This document shows, in pieces, positions 17,642 to 26,482 of a DNA stretch of 64,000 nt. Made by a program: the position numbers and the translations under genes. Position 1 is the stretch's first letter. The number at the start of each line of letters is the position of its first letter. Below the pieces are notes generated by a model that worked only from the letters and a program-made list of their open reading frames with translations, was not told the DNA's origin and did not search any database. The DNA lies in NCBI RefSeq assembly GCF_022758235.1, contig NZ_JALEBG010000002.1:682001-746000 (forward strand). The letters are read 5' to 3'. Source of the stretch: Pontibacter liquoris. Lineage in GTDB: Bacteria > Bacteroidota > Bacteroidia > Cytophagales > Hymenobacteraceae.

Positions 17642-20554
17642 ATGAAAGTATACACCACCCAGCCTTTTCAGGTAGTATACTCGTTGTTTGAGCACGAGTA
17701 CCTGGGTTACCTGTTTGAGTCATTTGTGGTGCAGATAAACACCCGGGGGCAACTAACGCTCCAGCACCAGAACATCTCGGCCAAAAATGCCGAAGAGTTC
17801 GCCTCCCGCCTCGATGCCAACGATTTTAAACTCATCCCGCTCATCGACCAGGTGCAGCAGGATGCCGTGCTGAAACGCTTTTCTTCTAAAAAAGTATCGC
17901 CCGTCGATTTCTTCCTGAAAGTGTACGATCCGGAGAAAGGCGACAAGGCGCTGCAGGAAAACATCAGCCACTACATACAGGGGCGCATGGGCAAGATTCT
18001 GGAGCTGCTGCGCAATAAGATGACCTTTATTATGGGCAAGGATGGCGAGCCGACCTGGAAGCGCGTGCAGCTGGCCCCGGAGCGCGCCTCGGTGCTGTTC
18101 CATTTTATGCGCAACGCCGACAACACCCACTACTTCCCGACCCTGAAATATGCCGGCCAGAAGCTCGAGTTCCAGTACCGCAATGCGGCGCTGATCTGCT
18201 ACGAACCGGCCTGGCTGCTGCTCAATGATACAATTTATAGTTTTGAAAAAGCGGTAGACGGCAAAAAGCTGCAGCCCTTCCTGAATAAAAAGTTTATTGT
18301 GGTGCCCCGCTCGGTAGAAGAGAACTACTACAGCAAATTTGTGGCCCCGCTGGTCGAGTCGTTCGATGTGCATCCCAAAGGCTTTGCCATCCAGACTGAG
18401 AAGTATGAGCCAAGTCCTTTTCTGACCTTTACAGAGATGAAAGGCTCGGATGGCGCAGCTCTTCAGAAACCGGAAAGAGGCGCCGTGAACAACGATAAGA
18501 TTCTCTTCGACCTCTCCTTCCGGTATGGCGATTACATGGTGCCGTCCGAGGAAGCCAAGCGCATCAGCGTAAGTATGGAGAAAACAGCCGACTCCTATAT
18601 CTTCCATAAGCTGGTCCGGGATGTGAACCGCGAAAAGGAGTTTGTGAAGGAACTGGGCAAGCGCGCCCTGGAGGTGAAAAGCGGCAAAGCCCTCCTGGAC
18701 AAGAGCCATGCCTTTGCCTGGCTCAACAGCAACCTGCAGGAACTCGAGCAGCTTGGCTTCAGCGTGCAGCAGGGAGCGCACAGCGGTAAGGATTATTTTA
18801 TCGGCGAGGTGTCGGTTAATGTGGGCATCACCGAAACAAACGACTGGTTTGATATTTACGGTACCGTGCACTTTGGCGAGTTTGCCATTCCGTTCATCAA
18901 GCTCAAAAACCATATCCTGACCAAAAACAACGAGTTTACGTTGCCCAACGGCCAGATCGCCATTATACCCGAAGAGTGGTTTACCCAATACATTGAGCTG
19001 TTTGCTTTTTCGGAAGGCGACGACCAGCTGACCCTTAAAAAGCATCACATGGCGCTGGTAAACGACCTGCAGGAGGGCCAATTGGCCACGGTAACCCTGA
19101 CGCGGAAACTGGAAAAGCTGCGCACTTTCGAAACCATTGAAGACCAGCCTATGCCGGCTGGTTTTATCGGCGAGCTGCGGCCCTACCAGAAAGCGGGCTA
19201 CAACTGGCTGCATTTTGTGCAAAGCTACAAGTTTGGTGGATGCCTGGCCGACGATATGGGCTTGGGCAAAACCATCCAGACGCTGGCCATGCTGCAACAC
19301 CGCAAAGAAAACGAAGCCAATGCTGCCTCGCTGCTGGTGATGCCTACCTCGCTGGTGTATAACTGGATGAACGAGGCCCAGAAGTTTACGCCCCACCTGC
19401 GCATCCTCAACTATACAGGCACGTACCGCGACAAGAACGTGGCGCTGTTCGAAGAGTATGACGTGGTGCTGACTTCCTACGGCATTGTGCGCCTGGACAC
19501 CGAGCTGCTCGAATCCTACTACTTCGACTACATCATCCTCGACGAGTCGCAGGCCATCAAGAACCCCAACTCCAGCACGTCGCGTGCGGTGCGTTCGCTT
19601 AAGTCGCGGCACCGGCTTATCCTTACCGGCACGCCGGTAGAGAACAGCACCATGGATTTGTGGTCGCAGATGTCGTTCATTAACCCGGGTTTGCTGGGCA
19701 ACCAGCACTTTTTCCGCAACGAGTTCCTCCGGCCCATCGAGAAAGAGAAAGACGAGGCGAAAACACGCAAGCTACACGCCCTTATTAAGCCATTTATACT
19801 TCGGAGGCACAAATCGCAGGTGGCCAAAGAGCTGCCCGAAAAGATCGAGAACACCACCTTCTGCAAAATGACCGAAGAGCAGGAGCATGCCTACGAGGAA
19901 ACCAAATCCTACTACCGCAACAAGATCCTGACCAACCTGGAAGAGCACGGGCCGGGCAACACGCAGTTTATGCTCTTGCAGGGCCTGACCAAGCTGCGCC
20001 AGATTGCCAATCACCCGCTGATGACGGACCCCGGCTACGAAGGCGAGTCCGGAAAGCTGAAAGAAGTGGTGCGTATGACGCGCAATGTAGTGGGCAAAGG
20101 CCACAAAGTTCTTATATTCAGCCAGTTTGTAAAGCACCTCGAGATTGTGCGCCAGGCCCTGGACGAGAAAGAGATCACATATGCTTACCTGGATGGCAAC
20201 ACCAAGAACCGGCAGGCGCAGGTAGAGCTTTTCCAAAATGATAAAAGCATCCAGGTATTCCTGATCTCGCTCAAAGCAGGCGGCGTGGGCCTGAACCTGA
20301 CAGCGGCCGACTATGTATTTATACTTGACCCTTGGTGGAACCCGGCCGTTGAGGCGCAGGCTGTGGACCGGGCGCACCGCATCGGCCAACAGAACACGGT
20401 GTTTACCTACAAGTTCATCACCAAAGACACGGTAGAGGAAAAGATACTGGCCCTGCAAAGCCGCAAGATCCAGCTCGTAAACGACCTGATCAGCACCGAC
20501 GAAACCATTATCAAGAGCCTGACCAAAGAGGATATCGACAACCTGCTGAGTTAA
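17642..20554 (+). CDS. SNF2/Swi2-family DEAD/H helicase
   Basis: 970 residues. A ~500-residue N-terminal part of no known role precedes a complete Swi2/Snf2 ATPase: GGCLADDMGLGKTIQTLAM (Walker A, near 535-550), LDESQAIKN (motif II, near 633), LILTGTPVEN (motif III), and at the C-terminus VFLISLKAGGVGLNLTAAD and VDRAHRIGQ (motifs V-VI). Such bacterial enzymes (RapA-like layout) are ATP-driven translocases acting on DNA or RNA polymerase. It is a single gene; the N-terminal SWIM-type zinc motif seen in some relatives was not found. Confidence 0.93.
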   Translation: MKVYTTQPFQVVYSLFEHEYLGYLFESFVVQINTRGQLTLQHQNISAKNAEEFASRLDANDFKLIPLIDQVQQDAVLKRFSSKKVSPVDFFLKVYDPEKGDKALQENISHYIQGRMGKILELLRNKMTFIMGKDGEPTWKRVQLAPERASVLFHFMRNADNTHYFPTLKYAGQKLEFQYRNAALICYEPAWLLLNDTIYSFEKAVDGKKLQPFLNKKFIVVPRSVEENYYSKFVAPLVESFDVHPKGFAIQTEKYEPSPFLTFTEMKGSDGAALQKPERGAVNNDKILFDLSFRYGDYMVPSEEAKRISVSMEKTADSYIFHKLVRDVNREKEFVKELGKRALEVKSGKALLDKSHAFAWLNSNLQELEQLGFSVQQGAHSGKDYFIGEVSVNVGITETNDWFDIYGTVHFGEFAIPFIKLKNHILTKNNEFTLPNGQIAIIPEEWFTQYIELFAFSEGDDQLTLKKHHMALVNDLQEGQLATVTLTRKLEKLRTFETIEDQPMPAGFIGELRPYQKAGYNWLHFVQSYKFGGCLADDMGLGKTIQTLAMLQHRKENEANAASLLVMPTSLVYNWMNEAQKFTPHLRILNYTGTYRDKNVALFEEYDVVLTSYGIVRLDTELLESYYFDYIILDESQAIKNPNSSTSRAVRSLKSRHRLILTGTPVENSTMDLWSQMSFINPGLLGNQHFFRNEFLRPIEKEKDEAKTRKLHALIKPFILRRHKSQVAKELPEKIENTTFCKMTEEQEHAYEETKSYYRNKILTNLEEHGPGNTQFMLLQGLTKLRQIANHPLMTDPGYEGESGKLKEVVRMTRNVVGKGHKVLIFSQFVKHLEIVRQALDEKEITYAYLDGNTKNRQAQVELFQNDKSIQVFLISLKAGGVGLNLTAADYVFILDPWWNPAVEAQAVDRAHRIGQQNTVFTYKFITKDTVEEKILALQSRKIQLVNDLISTDETIIKSLTKEDIDNLLS

Positions 20555-20692
20555 GTGTTAATTGTTAAATTATTGATTGTTAAATAACTGGTTGGTTAAA
20601 TGGTAGATGCCCGTAACAAGTATGAATCAGGATTTACAGGATTTTAGGATGGGCAGGATTCAATAGGGCATTGATAAGTCAATGCCGGTACT

Positions 20693-20714
20693 GGCGCAAG
20701 CGTCCGCTTGTGCC
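20693..20714. repeat. REP-like palindrome
   Basis: GGCGCAAGCG, a 2-base centre, then CGCTTGTGCC: a 10-bp stem with one G-T mismatch. It touches the TACTTTTG element at 20716 and could be either a REP copy or an operator. Confidence 0.55.
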
Positions 20715-20715
20715 A

Positions 20716-20723
20716 TACTTTTG
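20716..20723 (+). promoter_or_regulatory. -7 promoter element for the SRPBCC gene
   Basis: TACTTTTG followed by CAG matches TAnnTTTG. It would give a roughly 95-base leader made of the right arm of the inverted repeat. Confidence 0.55.
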
Positions 20724-20823
20724 CAGAAGCAACCAACAATCAACAACCAACAATAAACAATTACATCAAACAATTTATCCATCCAGCCATTTAACAAACA
20801 ACCATCAACACCTAACAACCAAA

Positions 20824-21264
20824 ATGCAGCTGCACCTGAAAACGTACGTCCGGCAAGACTTTCTGACCGTGTTTCATGCTTTTGACGAGCAGCTGTTCCG
20901 CCGGTTGTCGCCGCCCTACCCGCGCCTGAAACTGCTGCGCTTTGATGGCAGCGAACCCGGCGATGTGGTGGAAGTGGAGCTGCAGACAGGTATAAAGTCC
21001 TTCCGCTGGACGAGCCTGATCACGGAGCGAAGTATAACGGCAGCTGGCGCCTTTTTTGTAGACGAGGGACAGGAGTTGCCTCCGCCCCTGCGGTTCTGGC
21101 GCCACAAGCACGTGGTGTCTGCTGCCGGCACAGGCGCTTTGATCCATGATGTGATTACCTACAGTACCGGCCACAAAGCCCTCGACCTGCTGCTATACCC
21201 GCTCATGCTGGCGCAGTTTAGTATGCGCAAACCCATTTACCGGAAAGTGTTCGGCAAAGTATAA
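20824..21264 (+). CDS. SRPBCC-family (START-like) protein
   Basis: 146 residues from the ATG at 20824; the open frame extends upstream only through low-complexity leader sequence. The order of predicted strands, the motif RFWRHKHVVSAAGTGALIHDVITY and the C-terminal helix DLLLYPLMLAQFSMRKPIYRK fit the helix-grip START/SRPBCC fold that binds lipophilic ligands. It lies 69 bases upstream of the CrtD-like gene, so a link to carotenoid or other lipid handling is plausible but unproven. Confidence 0.75.
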   Translation: MQLHLKTYVRQDFLTVFHAFDEQLFRRLSPPYPRLKLLRFDGSEPGDVVEVELQTGIKSFRWTSLITERSITAAGAFFVDEGQELPPPLRFWRHKHVVSAAGTGALIHDVITYSTGHKALDLLLYPLMLAQFSMRKPIYRKVFGKV

Positions 21265-21333
21265 GGCGGACTTCAAACCTTTCCGGTACCCTGCCAGTTA
21301 AGCTCAGGAAGTATAAACCTATACCTTGTAGAG

Positions 21334-22803
21334 ATGAAAAAGGCTGCCATTGTGGGCGCAGGTATCGGCGGTATTGCGGCGGCCATCCGGCTGGCCCTGA
21401 AAGGCTACGCTGTAATGGTATTTGAAGCAAATGAAAGCTTCGGCGGCAAGCTGCACGAATTCCGGCTGGGCGATTACCGCTTTGATGCCGGCCCCTCGCT
21501 GTTTACGTTGCCCCACCTGGTAGATGAGCTCTTTACGCTGGCCGGCCGCAACCCGGCGGATTATTTTACCTACACCCGCCTCGACCCGATCACGCATTAT
21601 TTCTGGCCTGATGGCAGCCGTTTAAAAGCGTATGCCGCCCCTGAGGCCTTTGCCACCGAAGCCGAGCAGCAATTGGGTGTGCCCCGGGAGCAGGTCCTGC
21701 AGGCGCTGATCCGCAGCAGGCGCCTTTACCAGGGCACAGCCGATACGTTCCTGCAAAAATCGCTGCACAAGGTGGGCACCTACCTCAGCTTTGATGTGCT
21801 CAAGGCGCTGACCTGCTTGCCGGAGCTGGGCCTGACCACGACCATGCACGGGGCAAACGCCCGCCACTTTCAGGACCCCCGCTTTGTGCAGCTCCTCGAC
21901 CGCTTTGCCACCTACAACGGGTCCGATCCGTACCAGGCACCGGGCACGCTCAACATCATTCCGCACCTGGAGCATAACATCGGCGCTTTTTACCCCACGG
22001 GCGGCATGTATGCCATTGCAAGCAGTTTGGTAAAATTGGCCGAAGAGCTGGGCGTCACGTTCCGGTATAATAAGCCGGTGGCGCAGATTTTAACGGAAGG
22101 TAGCCGGGTAACAGGCGTCAGAACCGCTAGCGGCACCTATGCTGCTGCCGTGGTAGTCAGCAACATGGATGTGGTGCCAACCTACCGCAGGCTCCTGGCC
22201 GGACATCCGGCACCGGAAAGCACGCTCGGGCAGCCGCGCTCCAGCTCTGCCCTGATCTATTACTGGGGCATCAAACGGCAGTTTCCGGAGCTGCACCTGC
22301 ACAACATCTTTTTCAGCGGCAACTATAAAACCGAATTTGAGCACATCTTCCGGCACAAGTCCATCAGCCCCGATCCTACCGTGTATGTGAACATCACTTC
22401 TAAAATGGAGCCGCAGGATGCACCACCGGACGGTGAAAACTGGTTTGTGATGGTCAACGTACCGCACAATCAGGGGCAGGACTGGGCGCAACTGGTGGCT
22501 GTTACACGTGAAACGGTGCTGGAGAAGCTCAGCCGCATGCTTGGAACAGACCTGGCCCCTATGATAGAACACGAACAGGTGCTGGACCCGCTGCTGATCG
22601 AAAGCCGCACCTCGTCTTTTGCCGGGGCGTTGTATGGCAGCAGCTCCAACAACCGGGTGGCCGCTTTTTTGCGCCACCCGAATTTCACCTCAAAACTGAA
22701 AGGATTATACTTTTGCGGGGGCAGCGTGCATCCCGGCGGCGGCATTCCGTTGTGCCTGCTGTCGGCTAAAATTGTAGGGGACCTGGTGCCGGAGACTTTG
22801 TGA
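21334..22803 (+). CDS. crtD: Phytoene desaturase-family carotenoid desaturase, CrtD-like
   Basis: 489 residues. The FAD-binding N-terminus AAIVGAGIGGIAAAIRLALKG is followed by ESFGGKLHEF and FDAGPSLFTLP, all typical of CrtI-family enzymes; the C-terminus has GLYFCGGSVHPGGGIPLCLLS. CrtI, CrtD and related enzymes are close, so the exact role rests on context: the next gene is CruF-like, and a hydratase with a 3',4'-desaturase is the known pair making 1'-hydroxy-3',4'-didehydro end groups of myxol and flexixanthin-type pigments. Membrane-associated. The stop overlaps a possible GTG start of the next gene. Confidence 0.82.
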   Translation: MKKAAIVGAGIGGIAAAIRLALKGYAVMVFEANESFGGKLHEFRLGDYRFDAGPSLFTLPHLVDELFTLAGRNPADYFTYTRLDPITHYFWPDGSRLKAYAAPEAFATEAEQQLGVPREQVLQALIRSRRLYQGTADTFLQKSLHKVGTYLSFDVLKALTCLPELGLTTTMHGANARHFQDPRFVQLLDRFATYNGSDPYQAPGTLNIIPHLEHNIGAFYPTGGMYAIASSLVKLAEELGVTFRYNKPVAQILTEGSRVTGVRTASGTYAAAVVVSNMDVVPTYRRLLAGHPAPESTLGQPRSSSALIYYWGIKRQFPELHLHNIFFSGNYKTEFEHIFRHKSISPDPTVYVNITSKMEPQDAPPDGENWFVMVNVPHNQGQDWAQLVAVTRETVLEKLSRMLGTDLAPMIEHEQVLDPLLIESRTSSFAGALYGSSSNNRVAAFLRHPNFTSKLKGLYFCGGSVHPGGGIPLCLLSAKIVGDLVPETL

Positions 22804-22817
22804 AAAGAGAACGAATA

Positions 22818-23495
22818 ATGCTATCTAAAACAACGCCTGCCTCATATGGGGTGCCTGCCGTCATACAAAAATACGCTTTGCCACTGGCCGTGGCGGTGCT
22901 GGTCATTTTCCATGCGGTGGGCTTTTGGGGATTGGTCTTTAGCGGGAACCCTGTATACTTTCAGCAGCTCACGCCCATGAACTTGCTGCTCACTAACGGC
23001 TTGCTCTTTGCCTTTCACCGCCGCTGGAACCAACCGTTTATACTTTTTGCTGCCGTGGTCTTCCTGGCCGGTTTTCTGGCCGAAGCAGTGGGCGTGCACA
23101 CCGGGCTGCTCTTTGGCAATTACCGCTATGGCAGCGCCTTAGGGACTAAAGTATGGGAGGTGCCGCTGCTGATCGGGCTCAACTGGCTGCTGCTGGTCTA
23201 TGTTACGGGGCATCTGAGCAATTTTGCACGGCTGCCTTGGGTGGCAAAAGCGTTGCTGGGTGCCTTGCTGATGGTGCTGCTCGACTTTTTTATGGAACCT
23301 GTAGCCATGCAGTATGATTTCTGGAGCTGGCACCATGGGCATGTACCTTTCTCTAACTATGCAGGGTGGTTTGTGCTGGCCTTCCTGCTGCAGCTATACT
23401 TCCAGAAAGCCGCCATCTTTAAAGCCAACCGGCTGGCACCCTATGTTTTTCTGGTGCAATTGCTCTTCTTTATAAGCCTGTACATGATGCTGTAG
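22818..23495 (+). CDS. cruF: Carotenoid 1',2'-hydratase of the CruF type (DUF422)
   Basis: 225 residues from the ATG at 22818; a GTG at 22800 overlapping the crtD stop is an alternative. About seven membrane segments. The DUF422 signature is visible in EAVGVHTGLLFGNYRYG (near residue 87), LIGLNWLLLVYVTGHL, and the Asp/Glu-rich LLDFFMEPVAMQYDFWSW. CruF adds water to the psi end of gamma-carotene. It is cotranscribed with the CrtD-like desaturase. Other carotenoid genes (crtB, crtY, crtZ) are not in this window. Confidence 0.85.
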   Translation: MLSKTTPASYGVPAVIQKYALPLAVAVLVIFHAVGFWGLVFSGNPVYFQQLTPMNLLLTNGLLFAFHRRWNQPFILFAAVVFLAGFLAEAVGVHTGLLFGNYRYGSALGTKVWEVPLLIGLNWLLLVYVTGHLSNFARLPWVAKALLGALLMVLLDFFMEPVAMQYDFWSWHHGHVPFSNYAGWFVLAFLLQLYFQKAAIFKANRLAPYVFLVQLLFFISLYMML

Positions 23496-23539
23496 CAACC
23501 GCTTTGGCTGGCAAAGAATCTTCCCGTTTACAGGATTTT

Positions 23540-23573
23540 TTGGGGATAAGAAGTAGCGCTTTCACTATCTTTG
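23540..23573 (+). promoter_or_regulatory. Promoter of the TetR gene
   Basis: TATCTTTG at 23566-23573 is a perfect -7 element. TTG at 23540-23542 lies 23 bases upstream, a little far. The leader to the ATG is 58 bases. Confidence 0.6.
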
Positions 23574-23631
23574 CACTGAAAATACGTACCTTCACGCATA
23601 TCGTCCGGTACAAAACGGAGCTGGCAAGCAC

Positions 23632-24243
23632 ATGACTTTTTTAGAGACCATTTTAGAGGAGATTCTGCGCACTTTTAAAGCAGAGGGGATAGAGGCGAAC
23701 TCAGAGGAAGACATTATCAGGAAACTGGATATCAGGCCTTCTACCTACCACGAGCTTTTCCCGAGCAAAGCGGCCATGGTAAAGCGCGTAGCTCAGTACG
23801 ATATGGAACAGCAGAAGCAGGAACACGCCCGTTTCCTGGCTACGGCCAAAAGCCCCGTGGAGGAGATCATGCTCCTGCTAAAGGATGGCATCGAAAATAT
23901 ACAGAAAACCAACCCGCTGTATGTTATAGATATGCAGCAGCACTACCCCGAAGTATGGCAGCTGGCACTGGAGCATTTCAACACTTACTCCTATCACGAG
24001 GTCCTGAATGTGTTGAACAAGGGCATCATGCAAAACCTGTTCCGTAAGGATGTGAATCTGCAGCTGGTCACCAAAATCATATTGGAGCAGGTAACCATGT
24101 TGCTGAACCCGGCTATTTTCCCGCCCGAGCGCTATAACCTGGGCGAAGTTTTCCGGAGCATCTTCCTTTACTATTTGCGGGGCATCTGCACCGACCAGGG
24201 AGGCAAGCTGGCTGAAGAGTTTTTCTCCAGACACAACTTATAA
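23632..24243 (+). CDS. TetR/AcrR-family transcriptional regulator
   Basis: 203 residues. The N-terminal helix-turn-helix can be traced in EEDIIRKLDIRPSTYHELFPSKAAMVKRV (residues 24-52), where FPSKAAM replaces the usual FxSKExL. The C-terminal ligand domain (about 65-200) is all helical and has no recognisable ligand. It lies 136 bases after cruF with its own promoter, so it might control the carotenoid genes, but no operator was identified. The motif spacing is normal for the family. Confidence 0.82.
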   Translation: MTFLETILEEILRTFKAEGIEANSEEDIIRKLDIRPSTYHELFPSKAAMVKRVAQYDMEQQKQEHARFLATAKSPVEEIMLLLKDGIENIQKTNPLYVIDMQQHYPEVWQLALEHFNTYSYHEVLNVLNKGIMQNLFRKDVNLQLVTKIILEQVTMLLNPAIFPPERYNLGEVFRSIFLYYLRGICTDQGGKLAEEFFSRHNL

Positions 24244-24266
24244 AGTATAAAACAAGGTATAAAAAC

Positions 24267-24306
24267 AAAACGGGGCCGCAGGTATCAAACTTGCGGCCCC
24301 GTTTTA
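24267..24306. terminator. Bidirectional intrinsic terminator
   Basis: AAAACGGGGCCGCA pairs with TGCGGCCCCGTTTT with a further AGGT/ACTT pair closing a short loop. It has an A-run on one side and a T-run on the other, between convergent genes. Confidence 0.9.
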
Positions 24307-24325
24307 GTTAATAAGTATACGGGTG

Positions 24326-24568
24326 TTAGCTGATGGAAACACGCACCTTTTTGGTGTACTCGCGCAAAGCGGTTTTAAAGTCGGTATTGTGGTCCTGCAT
24401 ATGGTTCAGGATCCAGATGGCCGCCATCACGTGCGTGAGCTGTTCGCCTTCATCGGCGCCCTCCACGGTAATTTCGGGGGTTTGCTCTTCCAGGATCGCT
24501 TCTTCGGCGGCAACCAGCGCCTCCAGGTTCTGGGTCTCTACCAGGGTTTTTATAACAGGTACTTTCAT
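24326..24568 (-). CDS. DUF6952-type small protein
   Basis: 80 residues. The run LVAAEEAILEEQTPEITVEGADEGEQLTHVMAAIWIL (residues 18-54) matches a short Bacteroidota family that I recall as DUF6952. That family is usually encoded next to thioredoxin and peroxiredoxin genes. Here it lies 6 bases after a thioredoxin gene. Cytoplasmic, helical, function unknown; the pairing suggests a role in thiol redox defence. Confidence 0.75.
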   Translation of the reverse strand: MKVPVIKTLVETQNLEALVAAEEAILEEQTPEITVEGADEGEQLTHVMAAIWILNHMQDHNTDFKTALREYTKKVRVSIS

Positions 24569-24574
24569 ACGTAA

Positions 24575-24895
24575 TTAAGCCTCAAGTTTATGAATAAGCG
24601 TGCGAACCGCATCTTCTTTGCTGGCAGCTACGGTGTCGACCAGTTTGCCATGCTGGAAAATAGCGAAGAAAGGTAAATTGGTAACGCCGGCCAGCTTGCG
24701 TGCTTCAGGGTTATTTTCGGCATTCACATCTACAAAGGCGACATCGGTAAACGCCTCGTCGTCGGACATGCGCTTAAACTTAGGGGCAAACAAACGGCAG
24801 CTGCCGCACCAGTCGGCATAATATTTTACAACCACTTTCTGGTTGCCGGTTAACACATCATTAAAATCAGTATCAGTTGCTTGTATTACAGCCAT
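24575..24895 (-). CDS. Thioredoxin-family protein
   Basis: 106 residues, a minimal thioredoxin fold without a signal peptide. The active site is YADWCGSCRLFAPKF (WCGSC instead of the classic WCGPC), and the cis-proline is in VTNLPFFAIF. It reduces disulphides in the cytoplasm. It forms an operon with the DUF6952-type gene. CAAAAGTA at 24954-24961 reads TACTTTTG on the minus strand and is a possible -7 element about 60 bases upstream. Confidence 0.9.
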   Translation of the reverse strand: MAVIQATDTDFNDVLTGNQKVVVKYYADWCGSCRLFAPKFKRMSDDEAFTDVAFVDVNAENNPEARKLAGVTNLPFFAIFQHGKLVDTVAASKEDAVRTLIHKLEA

Positions 24896-25197
24896 AATCT
24901 ATATTCTTGTTGGTTATAGTTACTACACAGGGATGCTTTAAGCATACTTGCATCAAAAGTAAAGGTTTCAGCTCAAATATGCAGCTTTGCCTATTCTTTG
25001 AATAACAAGAACGGGGTCTGTTTTGTTTACACAAAGTTAAATTTTGAGCCGGCCGCAGCAAAAGAAACTATACCACCGTGCTGCTGAGTTATAAGGTAGC
25101 ACACCTGGCCGCGAAGGAACAACTTTTTCGGTAAAATTGTATAAATGAAAAACAGGCCGAATTTCGTATCTTTGCAGCCTAAAACCAGACGAACACC
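24896..25197. other. Divergent intergenic region, thioredoxin and prfA
   Basis: No gene is seen. It contains the minus-strand TACTTTTG element at 24954-24961 and the prfA -7 element at 25167-25174. Confidence 0.6.
25167..25174 (+). promoter_or_regulatory. prfA -7 promoter element
   Basis: TATCTTTG followed by CAG, 23 bases before the prfA ATG. No TTG at the proper -33 distance was seen. Confidence 0.65.
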
Positions 25198-26274
25198 ATG
25201 TTAGATAAATTAGAAGCCATCAATCAGCGATTTTTAGAGGTAAGCGACCTGCTAATTCAGCCTGACGTGGCCAGCGACATGAAGAAATTCAAGGCGCTGA
25301 ACAAAGAATACAAGGATCTGGATAAGATCGTGACCGAATATAAAAAGTACCTTAACATCCTGAGCAATATCGACAATGCCAAGCAGGTAATTGCCACCGA
25401 AAAAGACGAGGACTTCCGCGAGATGGCCAAGGAGGAGCTCGATGAGCTGCTGCCTCAGCGCGAGGCAATGGAAGATACGCTCAAGGAGATGCTCATACCC
25501 AAAGATCCCAACGATAGCAAAGATATTATCATGGAGATCCGGGCCGGGGCCGGTGGCGACGAGGCGTCTATTTTTGCCGGCGACCTGTACCGCATGTATA
25601 CCCGCTTTGCCGAGAAAATGGGCTGGCGCACCGAACTGATCGATGCCCAAGAAGGTACGTCGGGTGGCTACAAGGAAATTATTGTGGGCATGTCGGGCGA
25701 GGACGTGTATGGCAAGCTGAAATTTGAGTCGGGTGTGCACCGCGTGCAGCGCGTGCCGGCCACCGAAACGCAGGGCCGTATCCATACTTCGGTTGCCTCG
25801 GTAGTGGTGTTGCCGGAGGTAGAGGAGTTCGACATCGAGCTTGACATGAACGATATCCGCAAAGACCTGTTCTGCTCTTCCGGACCAGGCGGCCAGTCGG
25901 TAAACACGACTTACTCGGCTGTGCGCTTAACGCACCTGCCAACCGGTTTGGTGGCCCAGTGCCAGGACCAGAAATCGCAGCTCAAGAACTTTGATAAAGC
26001 CCTGGCGGTGTTACGTTCGCGTATCTATGAGCAGGAGCTGGCCAAGAAGCAGGAAGAAGAAGGTGCCCAGCGCAAGAGCATGGTAGGCGGCGGCGACCGT
26101 TCTGATAAGATCCGTACCTACAACTACCCGCAGGGCCGCGTAACCGACCACCGCATTGGCTATACCGTGTATAACCTACCCAACGTAATGGACGGTGGCA
26201 TCGACGACTTTGTAGAAGAGCTGCGCATTGCTGAAAACGCAGAAAGATTAAAAGAAGGCGTTACAGCGCAGTAA
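25198..26274 (+). CDS. prfA: Peptide chain release factor 1
   Basis: 358 residues, normal length. The stop-codon reading motif Pro-Ala-Thr is in [19 protein letters not shown], which marks RF1 (UAA/UAG) rather than RF2. The universal GGQ peptidyl-tRNA hydrolysis loop is in [18 protein letters not shown]. It ends translation on the ribosome. It is a single gene with its own promoter and terminator. Confidence 0.98.
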   Translation: MLDKLEAINQRFLEVSDLLIQPDVASDMKKFKALNKEYKDLDKIVTEYKKYLNILSNIDNAKQVIATEKDEDFREMAKEELDELLPQREAMEDTLKEMLIPKDPNDSKDIIMEIRAGAGGDEASIFAGDLYRMYTRFAEKMGWRTELIDAQEGTSGGYKEIIVGMSGEDVYGKLKFESGVHRVQRVPATETQGRIHTSVASVVVLPEVEEFDIELDMNDIRKDLFCSSGPGGQSVNTTYSAVRLTHLPTGLVAQCQDQKSQLKNFDKALAVLRSRIYEQELAKKQEEEGAQRKSMVGGGDRSDKIRTYNYPQGRVTDHRIGYTVYNLPNVMDGGIDDFVEELRIAENAERLKEGVTAQ

Positions 26275-26302
26275 ATAACTGAAAACAGGTAACTGTTGCT
26301 AA

Positions 26303-26347
26303 AAGGATGCAGAATGGCACGAATAGCTGCCACTGCATCCTTTTTTA
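26303..26347 (+). terminator. prfA terminator
   Basis: GGATGCAGAATGGCA pairs with TGCCACTGCATCC with a small bulge, followed by TTTTTTATTG. After it come single-arm words of the TTGTTAAAT type (26348-26400). Confidence 0.8.
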
Positions 26348-26482
26348 TTGTTGATTGTTAAATGGTTTGCTGGCTAAAAGGTTAAATTGCTGAACTGTTG
26401 CATGCCTGGTAAGTATAACGGTGCTAATAATTCAACATACTATACTTCCGAAGAACGACAAATCATCAACGCGTAACGAAAT

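Larger units (their letters stand above)
20556..20820. repeat. Degenerate inverted-repeat island with an internal promoter
   Basis: The left arm (20556-20604) begins at the SNF2 stop and holds GTTAATTGTTAAATTATTG and GATTGTTAAATAACTGG. The right arm (20729-20820) is C/A-rich (AACCAACAATCAACAACCAA, CATTTAACAAACAACCATC) and ends 3 bases before the next ATG. Between them lie the 16-mer ATCAGGATTTACAGGA, a 22-bp palindrome (20693-20714) and a TACTTTTG element (20716-20723). No gene is present. Confidence 0.55.

Noticed and set aside
17753-19708. A 651-codon open frame on the minus strand
   Set aside because: It lies opposite the SNF2 helicase, whose motifs are intact on the plus strand; its translation has no recognisable domain. 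GC-rich codon use leaves the opposite frame open by chance.
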